A stretch of DNA of 64,000 nt, from NCBI RefSeq assembly GCF_958295425.1, contig NC_081145.1:26220389-26284388 (forward strand). Reading direction: 5' to 3'. Below the pieces are notes generated by a model. It was not told where the DNA came from, did no database searches, and saw nothing but the letters and a program-made list of their open reading frames with translations. This document shows, one piece after another, positions 22,801 through 34,100 of the stretch. The translations under genes and the position numbers were made by a program. This stretch comes from Solea solea (Eukaryota > Chordata > Actinopteri > Pleuronectiformes > Soleidae). Within the stretch, counting starts at the first letter, position 1. Each line of letters begins with the position of its first letter.

Positions 22801-25800
22801 TGCTGGAGTAAGACACTCTGCTGTCAACACTTTATCTCTCTGTCTCTTTCGCTTCTGCTCCCGACAGTAATTCTACATTCTTCACTTCATCAGTTTGTCC
22901 AGTAACAGTTTAGGAAACAAGGGTCTGAAGAAAGTGCTGGATGTCCTTCCTCGTCTGAGCAACATCCAGGAAATCAAGTAAGAGGAGAATTTTAAATAAA
23001 ACCAAATGTGTGTTTGGTAAATTCAAATGAAGGGTAATTAATTACCCTTACTTAATCAATTAGCAACTCAGTTACCAGTTTGAGTTTATTTATAAGTAAA
23101 TAAATCAAGGTCTCTGATTTTCCAGCGACTTAAATGTGCATATCTTCAGGTTTCATTAAAAGTGAATAATTTAGAGTTTTGAGAAACAGAGATTAACATC
23201 TTTTTGACATTTTATGGACCAAACAACTAAGGAATCAATCGAGTAAAATAATCATGAGATTATAATTTGTGTGTTTGTATTTGTTTGTCAGTGTCAGCAA
23301 CAATGGCATCAGCATGGAGGGAGTAGCAACGCTGGCGTCTGCTCTGAGCTCCTCTAACAACTTCACCGAGATTAACATCAGGTACTGAGATTTCTCTGTG
23401 TGTGTGTGTGTGTGCACATGTCACCATGGCAACGAGCCCTTTAGAGCTGCTGTTAAACAGCTTTATATTAAACAAAAAAACAAAAAAAAAACACACATGT
23501 TCACAAAAGCATACTCATTTGCATAGAAATGAACTTATTTCAGTTGACAATGGTAACTTGATAACGTGTAAACTGGCTGACATTAACGGGCAGAATTCTA
23601 CTACAACTGTGATCTGTATCTGTTGGTTTTACAGCAAGGAAGGAAGAGGTCGTGTCATCCTGAAGTTCTGCTCCGACAGACGGTAAAAGAAAAAAGGCAG
23701 CATGTACAGTTTCTTTAATGCACTTTAATTTGAATGATAATAAAACTAATTCTGTTTTTGATGCATTTTGCAGTGATGACAAACAGCAGCTGAAGATGTT
23801 CAGGTAAAGCAAGCTGATAAAGAGTTTGTAGGAAAATATTTATCAGCTATTTTGTCAGTCAATTAATTCATTTGTAAAACAACAACAAATGTGTTGGTTA
23901 AGTTTTTCAGACGTGAGATTTACTCTTGCATTTCTTTGTCTGTAAAATTAACATTTTAGTTTTTAGCTCTTTTTGTATCGTGTTAAGATGTTCATTCATT
24001 TTTTTCAATTCAATTAAATTCAATTTTATTTGTATAGCGCCGAATCACAACATTATCTCAAGACACTGTACATGGACAACATCATCGAGAGCAGAGAAAC
24101 CCTACAGTTCACACAGTGAACAAGCACTAGAGGCAAAAGATGTGCAGCCATCTGCCAAGACAGGTTGGGGTGAAAGGAAAAAATGGGGGACAGAGGAGAG
24201 GTGGGGGACAGAAAGGACACGAGGGAGGTGAGGTAGAGACAGAAGAATCAGACCAGGAGCAGATATACAACAATTGTATCAAGTTATAAGTTCAGACAAG
24301 AGTCAGGTTCTGTTTTATTGCCTAAATGATTCATACATTTTAATCTCAGCTCTACACTCATTCACGTTTGTGTAGGATGAGCGACAGCAGCCTCCTGCCG
24401 TCCGACGTAAACATACTGTGCAGGAAACTGGCCAATTGTGGCTCCTCCCACTTAAAGTTAGAGTAAGTGCAGTGTTGATATTACTGTATTATTATATACC
24501 GTATGTCCAAACAGGTTGACTTTTTATTAAAATGTTGTTTCAGTTTGTCTCACAACGCATTGAAAGTGGAGACGATCAAGAGTCTCCTCCGAGTTCTACC
24601 GAAGATGGTGTCACTGCAGACGCTCAAGTAAGACACTTACTGTGTGCGTTGTTTTCATTTGAGTGTGTAATCAGTCACTTATCATATCTGCAAATCAGTC
24701 GACCCTTTAATATTTATGTACATCTATCTGCTTTAAATAACTGAAAAGGTAACTTTTCTGCCTCCAGTGTCAGCAACAGTATCGTATCATTACCCGAGGC
24801 ACTGACGATGGTCGACTGTTTGACGGTCAGTCAATGCATCACATCAGTGGAGCTCAGGTACGTTTCTTTTTTTCCTCTGTGTACTTTTACTTACTTTAAG
24901 TAAGGACTATTTAGACTGAAGATGACAGCTGTGAACCCTTTGTTCCTCAGGCCTCAGGGTGAATGTTTCATCCATTTTGACAGAGCGAGAGCAGAACAAG
25001 CCAAATGCAGGTTTGTCAGCAAAAAAAACATCACATTCAGTTTTCTGTTTGTAGTTTGACTTGTTTATCTAAACTGCCTATATAATGTTGTATTAATGTG
25101 GCATACAAATGATATAAGCACAGAAATGAATGTGTAGTTTATAAACCACTTTAAAAAGGAGAGATCAACTTTAAAAAAAACAGCAGACCTTGATGTACAT
25201 GATGTTTATTCTGTGATATTTGACCAAATGTCCTAATATATAATATATGTACTCTCCTCTCTTCTCTTTCCTTGCTGTGGGCACAGATTTACTCATTTTA
25301 GCCTGAACGGTGATGACATGGAGAGGCTGATAGAGGTTCTGCTGCAGGGTCCTCAACTGTCTGTCCTAGAGTATGTTCTCTCTCAAATACTCTTAAACAT
25401 TAATACATTCACAGCCACTTTATTAGGTACAAAGGTTCTAGTTTGCCTATTTTATTTTTGTGTTGGTTTGTTCATGTTCCTTCTGTCTCTTGTTCTCTCC
25501 CTTTCCGCCTATTTTATTTTTATGATTCTTGTTGTTATATTATTGTCTCCGTTTCTCACCTCTCTTTGTTCCTCCTTCTCTCTTTCTTTTTCTCTCCCCC
25601 CTTTCTGCCCCCCATCTCTCCTCTCTCTCTTTTTTTCCTTTCACCCCAACCGGCCCGAGGCAGATGCTGCACATGTTTGAGTCTGGTTCTATCAGAGGTT
25701 TCTTCTTTTCTCTCCACTGATGCCTTGTTTTTGCTCATTGTGTGAACTGTTGGCCTTTGATTGGGCTTGTTAGCTTTATTTATCAATAAATATATATTAT

Positions 25801-26828
25801 AATATATAATATAATATATATTTAAGTTTATTAGTCTTATTATAATAATTATGATGTGTTTCAAACTTGGTTGTGACCAGTGCTTATTTGTGTTACTGTA
25901 GCCTTTCTATAATGGTCTTTCTCTTTTGACCTTTTTGACCCAGAGAAACTCACTTCTCACTGGATGTTTTTTCTTTTCCAGACCGTTCTCTGTAACAACA
26001 AGAGATGAGTTGTGTGTGAAAAGCCAAATCATCAACCATGCCACGTTCAAAAGTTCATATTTACTAACTAACTGTATCCCAGCCAGCATGTGTCCATGTG
26101 GGCCACATAAGTGTTATATCTATGGGCTGATAATCTTGTTCCCAAACTGTTTTTTCCATGGTTTCCATGGCGGCCCCTCCTGTGTTCTGAGGTCCATGTT
26201 ACTGAAACCACATAGGACCTGCACACTTAAAGCTCACGTATCCACGTAGCCTGGAAAGTTGTACTTAGTGGGTGTGACATGGGGTGCATGGACAAACCTG
26301 CTTGGGGTCCACATTGACAGTGGCTGGGACTGTGACTGGCTTGTAGATACTTCCATTAACAGGCAATTGAAGAGATGTGCTGTACCTAATAAAGTGGCTG
26401 TTGAGTGTACATTGAAAGCAGCGCTCTGCTACCAAACTGTAATGAGCAACTCTGTCCTCTGGCTGCCAGTTTATCCAGTAACCAGCTGACGGACGATGGA
26501 GTGAAGTGTCTCATGGATTCTTTACCAAAGCTTAAAATCACCAGCTTTGTCAGGTAAGATAGAAAAATAGTATAACAGATGTTGACTGAAGAATAATGAT
26601 TCTGAACATTGTCTTCATGTGTGCAGTCTGAGCAACAGCACACTGACACAGCAGGGACTGTTGGACGTGGCAAACACACTTTGTACCTGTGATGACGTCT
26701 CTGCTGTGGAAGTCAGGTGAGTCTGTGCAAGGTAGAAGCTGCGCCGTATGCGCTAAACATTATATTCTAGTATATTATGGCAGAAAAGTGTTTATACTGC
26801 ACCTCCACCTCCACCTTATTTATTATTA

Positions 26829-26872
<44 letters not shown>

Positions 26873-28044
26873 AAAAAATGGTTAATTCCTGTGTGTCTCT
26901 TTGTCCTCTGATGGCTGCTGGTAGTCTGGGAGTAGAAAGGAAGTGTCTCATCTGGTTCAGTCAACACGGAGGTTGGGAAAAATCCCTGAGGTAAGACGAG
27001 AATTGACTAAAAATCCAACCTAGGGTCTGTTTTCAATCGTTTTGGGATTGGAATCCTGGGTCAATCATCAAACGTATCATCCATGGAGTATACAGGAAGT
27101 TACCGCATGTACAGTAACAGCAGAATTTATTTTTATTTGCATTTAATGTTCAGTTCTTTTCCATCTTTTCCGTCGCTCCACCAGTGTCAGAGAGAGTGGT
27201 TTGGAACAGGAACATCTGGTCAGATTATCAGAGATCGTGTCTCACTGTCCGACTCTGACCAAACTACAGTAAGTCTTCTATTTTGAAATGTTTTCCATAT
27301 GTTTTCATGTGAAAAACTCCATAAACTAAACATATACTGTTGTTTCATGACAGTGTTGATCATACTCTGCTCATAGACATAAACATAGACGTACAGTACA
27401 TTTCTTTTTATTTTCAGGTTCAGGAACAATTCACTGCAGCCCGAGTGGACTGAAGACTTTGTGAAAGGGTTGAACGTTGGTGAGAGAGGATGCCATGTCA
27501 GGTGAGATGGAGACATTTAGATAGAGTCTCTGTCAAATGTGGTAAACTGGTCTTATTGTTAGAAACAATGACACTAAACAAACAATTAATCAGTTGAATT
27601 AACCAACTAACCCCAACCCACACTTTTATTTAACTAGATATTGATTACTGCAACAACTATGGTTGGTCTTGCTTCATTGTCTGGACTAAAAAAACTAAAT
27701 CTTGATTAGGTAATTGATCATACACACATACAGGGCTAGGCCTGGGTAATGTTTTTCAATATTGTTTTTTGTAAACTTTTTTTTAAAAATACATCGCACA
27801 TAATGGCAAAATTCATTAGTGCATTGAAGTGTGGACACAAAATGTAGATTGGAGACAATGAAAAGTGGTGGTTAATGTTTAAGTTAAGTGATTATAATAT
27901 GTCATTTGTTTATTTATCAAATGGAGGAAATTGGAAAGGATATCGGCCAAAAACCCATATCAGCCCACCTCTAGTTCACCGTGTTTTAGATCTGTGTTGC
28001 TGATTAAACTGCTAATATTAAACTAAACTTTATCTCCCTCTCTC

Positions 28045-28082
<38 letters not shown>

Positions 28083-28083
28083 G

Positions 28084-28134
<51 letters not shown>

Positions 28135-31100
28135 CTCGTCAGTATTGAGGAGAGTTGGATGAGAGGTGAAAAAGCTGTCGGTCTCGTGTGTCGCTGTCTC
28201 CAGCTCAGCAGCAACATTCACACCATCAGGTGAGACGAGCAAAAACACACAATAAGATATTTAAATTGACACTGGATTTTGTTACATTCTCCAAAATAAG
28301 GTAAACATACACTTTATGTGTCCGTAGTTATGAAGACTTTTAAATGTGTTTGTTTGTCAGGGTCCACAGCAGCACACTGCACGTGTCCCTGATGAAATCC
28401 TCAGGACTGACTTCAGTCAGGTAATAGATGTTTACTTTGCATATTTTCACTGAATCATTATAAATGTGTCCACTAAACTATAAACATGTCAAAATAAAGA
28501 GATGGAACCAGTTCACCCCTATGTTAACAGATTAGACGCATCTCGTGTGAAGTGGAACGTTACCGACCGGAAGTGCTTTACATCAGAGATACTGTAAATA
28601 AAACAAATAAAAATATAGAAAAATATAATACCTAAGAGACCTGAAAACAAACAATAAAACAATAAAAAAATACTGTAGAAAGTAGAAAACAACACAAATA
28701 CACAGGTCATACAATAAAAACAGTAACAAAAAGGTCAAACCAACGTCTCATACTGGGTCAAAAGAGTAAAAATGGGTTTTCATTTATTTGTTTACATAAT
28801 TACATAAAACTTACACTTGTCACTGTAATTTTAGTGTCCAGCCTGAATCTGAATACATGAATTCTTCTTCTTCTTCTTCTTATTATTATTATTATTATGT
28901 TTCTGTCCTGCTCTCCTCTCACCTTCAGCCTTGTGGACTGTGCACTCGAGGGTCGTCATCTGTCCCCTCTGACAGACATCATCCACAAGTGTCCTCTACT
29001 GACTGAGCTGGAGTGAGGACCCCTTTATTTTGTGTTTGAATGTATTCAACCTGCAGCAGTATGCAATGGATGGAAGAAACCTGACGTTTGTTTGTGATTA
29101 TTCCCAGTTTTTCCCACAGCAGCCTGGGTACAGAGGGAACCCGGTCTCTCTGCTCTGTCCTGCCCTCGTTGCCAAAACTCACTTCTCTCAGGTTTGAGCT
29201 TTTTTTCGTCACACTGTGTTTGCTACACTTTTTGTCTGGATGTAAGCATGTGAGTCGTCTGCTCTTCTCTTTGTCAGTGTTGTTTCCAAACAGATGTGTT
29301 CTGTGAGTGTGGTGGAGGAACTCTCGGAGGCTCTGCTTCGGTCTGCAGCTGTTCAGCGTCTCAAGTGAGCAACACAAACACACACACACACACATTTTAT
29401 TACCCGTCTAGTGCCGTCGTTCATTTGCTTCAATTCCTCCTTGTGGCCTTCATTTAGAGCATGGGTGTCAAACTCTGGCCCGCGGGCCAAATTTGGCCCG
29501 CCGTGTAATTTCATTTGGCCCTTGAGGCAATATCAAATTAACATTAGAGCTGGCCCGCCGGTATTATACAGCGGCACCGCCAACTGCAAACTTTGCAGTA
29601 AAAAGGCCTGAATGGTTGATTTATTCATTGTTATTTTATTTTCAAATTTATTAGCATGTGGAAAAAGTTAATGTTGATATTTACCTCAGAAGGCTGCAAA
29701 TAGAAAAGAGGCATTCAATTTTTTATCTAAATTTTATTTAATATGCCATTGATGTTTTTTCGTTTGTTTTTTGAAAGTTGATTTTGCACTATTAAGTTAT
29801 ATAAGCGTTGCTTGTTCCATATTCAGTGTTAAAACAAATCAGTGTAGCAAACTTAGCAATAATTAACGTTTTATTCATGCACTTTCTCTTGCTACTTCAA
29901 GGCTTGAATGTTTGATTCATTCATTATTGTTATTTTATTTTCAAATTTATTATTAGCCTGTGGAAAAAGTTTATAAGTTTATATTTACCTCAGAAGGCTG
30001 CAAATAGAAAAGAGGCATTAAATTTTTATCCATCCATTATCTACCGCTTATCCTGTATTTAGGGTGCATTACATTTTTATTTAAATTTTATTTGATATGC
30101 CATTGGTATTTTTTAATTATTATTATTATTTGAAACTCGATTTTGCATGTCACTATAAAGTTATATAAGCCTTGCTTGTTCAATATTCAATGCAAAACTT
30201 GTTTGGGTCCCTATTAAAAGGTTAATTTGTTCAACCTTGGCCCACGGCTTTGTTCAGTTTTAAATTTTGGCCCACTCTGTATTTGAGTTTGACACCCCTG
30301 ATTTAGAGTCTTAATTAAATAGCTAGTTCTCCATTTTCTTCAGAGAAATTAATAAATAAATAAATCAACCTCAGCACCCTTTAGATCACAGAAAATGAAT
30401 AAATAAATGAATCAGTTGCAGCTTGAAAAATAGTAAATACGTTTATACCTAAGATTTATACACGTATCCAGTATTAATAGAGAAGAAGAAGAAGAATATT
30501 TGTTGCTTGGAAAGTCTGTGTATCCTCACGTTGTCCTTGTTTCTATATGTGTATGACTTGTGTATTTGCATTGTTCCTGTTTAACATGATGATCAATGTG
30601 TTCCTCTCAGTCTGTCAGGTCATGTGATCAGTGACACAGCGGCTCGGAATATAACCGCAGTATTTCCCCGTTTACGGGCACTCAAGTAAGTATTTAATAA
30701 TATTATGTAATACAGGGCTGCAATGATTATTTGATTATAATGTGAATTAATTGTCAACTATTTTCATACTTGATTCATTGGTTTGAGTGATATTTTTTCA
30801 ATTATTGAGACAGATTTTCAGATTTTTCAGCTTCTTAAATGTGAATATTTTCTGATTTCTTTGCTCCATATAACAAAGAAATCATTAAAACTGAATCATT
30901 TTGGTTTGTGGACAAAACAAAGACATTTGAGAATGTCTTCATTTCCAGGTTTCAACATTTTCTGATATTTTATGGACCAAACAAGTACTCGATTAATTGT
31001 GAAAATAATTGTTGGTTGAATGATGTCACCACCTGTCTTCTCCAGTCTCTCTCATTGTTCATGGTCGGCCGCTGAAGGACTGCAGCTGGGACGCTGTGTT

Positions 31101-34100
31101 CACCTGGAAGAACTTTGGTAAGACAAATATCACCGATCAATACTGTTCTACTGTATATTCCAGGTATGTGATCGGAGTGGAGCTGAAAGAGAGAAAGAAA
31201 GTAGCTTCCATTATAACCTTCTGTCTGTGTGTTGTGTGTGAACCTAAAGTCTGGACTCTGTGCATCTGGATGAAAAGAGCCGGGAGTGTCTTGCAGAAAC
31301 ACTGAGGAACATCCGCTCTATACGCAGTCTCAAGTAAGGCTCACAATCTTTCTTTTCAACTCTGAAACCAGCTCTACATGTACGAGATTCTCAAGGATTC
31401 TTCGGATTACTACTCTCATTACTTTAATTCACTAGATTGAATTTAATGTTTTTTGTTAAGTGGCTCAAATCCTTGTTATTTCCTCCTGTCTTTTCCACTA
31501 TACAGTTAGGGCACAGCTCGGCATCCTTTTCCATTACTATAGTTCCTCGACGTGAGGGGAGTCGAGTGCCGTGACGTCGTTTTATACGTGACACACACAC
31601 AAACAAGTGACAAGTGACTTGTAAAGCACTTGTTTTCAGTGTAACTGAATCACTAGAATGGGTTAATTAAAAACATGTGTTCACAGATTCGTTCAGTACT
31701 TCCTGCATCTGCGTCTCTGAACTGAAATACCACCGAATGGGTTGTGATTCGGCACTCAATCGCTAGCTTTCGGCAGTGCTGTCGCTAAACTCACCAGAGT
31801 CCTCTGTTAAATAGAAATAGAACATTTTAGACATTTCCTTTGCTAAATGTTGGGGATTAATGCAAGTTTTTGGGGATTTTAACTGTACGTTAAATGCGGC
31901 ATTTTTCTTGTTCTTGTGTCGGACGTCGCGCTCGTGACATTGTCACATTTTAGTATCAGCTCAGCTCGCTTGGAACCTCGCCAGAGCAGGTACTAAAGAA
32001 GCACCAGGCACCAGGTACCAGGTATTATCACTAATGGAAAAGAAGAATGTGTCGTGGAAATGTGCCAATACCTCATGCAAACAAACTGACATGATCAAAC
32101 CATGACATAGAACTCCTCACATAGTTGTAAGTAGTAAGTATTTAACTGAGCGGTGGCTCAGGCTCTCAAAGGTTATTCTAGTCCCTTTTCATTCATCATT
32201 TTAATGTTGACACACATGAAGCACCAGACTCTCGAATAATCTGCTCTATTTATGACGTGTTTTCTCACACTGCCTCTGCCGCTCACACCGCTGACATACC
32301 AGCATGTCAGCAACTCGGCATGAACCTCGACATAAATTTAATACGGTCCGATTATGTGATTAAACCAACCCCCCCCCCCCACCACCCCCCACCTCCTCCC
32401 TGTCATTCCCTGTCTGCTCATAGTGCGAAGTTGCAAAGTGTCGCTTACCGACAAACAGGACACTAAAATTGTTTATACATTGCATAAATACGTATCATGC
32501 TTGCAAGATTAAATCCTTGTCACATGCTTTTGTGATTTTTGTGAGCAGTTTAACAGAATGCCTGACCGTGTGTGTGTGTGTGTGTGTGTGTGTGATTGAC
32601 AGGCTAAATAAGATCGCTGCAGTCGTGGGATCATCAGAGACAAGTGGTGCGTTGGATCTTCTCGCTTCGATGGAAGGGCTGACACGACTGGAGGAGATTG
32701 AGTGAGTTTTTTTCACTCACAGAAAATCAGATTTGTGATGGTCATGAGACCTAATATCAAAATTAATCGACCTCTTTTAAATCCATCATGGAAGAAAAAA
32801 AAACATAGTTCTTGGGGGTTGACGGTAGCTCAGTGGTGGAGTGAGTCGTCCTTCAGCTCAAAGGTTGTGGATTTGATGCTTACTTAAAAAAGTAAGCATT
32901 AATCACTGCAGGTACAAATAAAAACATCCCATACTCAGAATCAGTAGGAGTGGCCGTGACCTTTGATCAGTCGCAATCAAATACATAAACGTCATAAGCT
33001 CTCTTGCGTGGAGATTTTCTTTCTCAAGGGACTTTCTGGTTAAATAAAAGTACACTGTGAACAGAGTGAAATTAGAATATAATGTATACTACACGGCATA
33101 TGATGTACAAGAGTAGACTTGACATGTAGGACATATGAATAAATGTCGTCCTGAGCGATGTTTGATGTCTGTTGGATTCAGGTTGGACGGATGGAGGATG
33201 TCAGACAGAGGTGTAGAGCAGCTGAGCAGCAGACTCCTGCCCTGCTGGACGGAGCTCAGGAAGATCAGGTAGGAAAGGTCGCTGTGGATATCCGGATATT
33301 CATTTGTTCTCTGAAAATCAAAGTGTTTCTGGTACACTTTATTAAAATATTGCTAACACTTTTAGTTAAAGTACAGTAACAGCATGGCAATACGATGGTA
33401 ATAATTGTAGTTTGAAATTGGTAAGAAATAATATTGCAGCTCCATCTTATTCTCCTGGGGAATAACTCGAATAAGCGGCCGACTATGAACTCAATAATTA
33501 CCATAATTATTATTATTACACATTAGTAAAACCTATTTTTACTCTATGGCTTTTGAACCGGTTTTACCTGTTTTATTGTTTTTATACTTTCTACAGTATG
33601 TTGTTTTATTTATATCTGATGTACAGCATGTTGTTTTTAAAGTGCTTTATAGATAAAGTTGGATTTGGATTGGATTTCCCATAGTTTTATTACCAAGCTA
33701 TACCTTAGTAATTAGTGTAGAAATAACACGACGGTCTTAGTATCATGTTAATATTACTTCCCCGTCCCAAAATGATCACTATATTGTCACTGTCACTCAC
33801 TTACATCAGGGAGGTTATGTGTTTTGGCCGCTTTAGTCTGTTTACTGTGAGCAGCATGAACAGCATAAGCTGATCCACATCTAGATTCATGAGTTGTTGA
33901 CCTTGTGAGACGGAGGATTGTGCTGACGCTGTGGGAAACAGCTCTAACAGCCATGTCCCAGCTTTGTCATTACTGGTCTTAACTCAAGTCAAATTGTTTC
34001 CATAAATGATTGTCCTGGCATTTGCTTGATCCTCCCGGTGTCCGGTTAAAAGTCAAATTACACAGACTATTTTTACTGGGCTGTAGCTTCCGCCTTGACT

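Larger units (their letters stand above)
25287..26990 (+). other. NLRC5: NLRC5 LRR module E
   Basis: Exons: 25287-25370 and 26470-26553 (84 nt), 26627-26716 (90 nt) and insert 26925-26990 (66 nt). The insert strand reads KCLIWFSQHGG. The first intron of the module is enlarged by the inverted-repeat element at 25411-26401. Confidence 0.88.

Noticed and set aside
28023..28248. Minus-strand frames rich in RERERE
   Set aside because: These are translations of the (CT)n tract before an NLRC5 exon.
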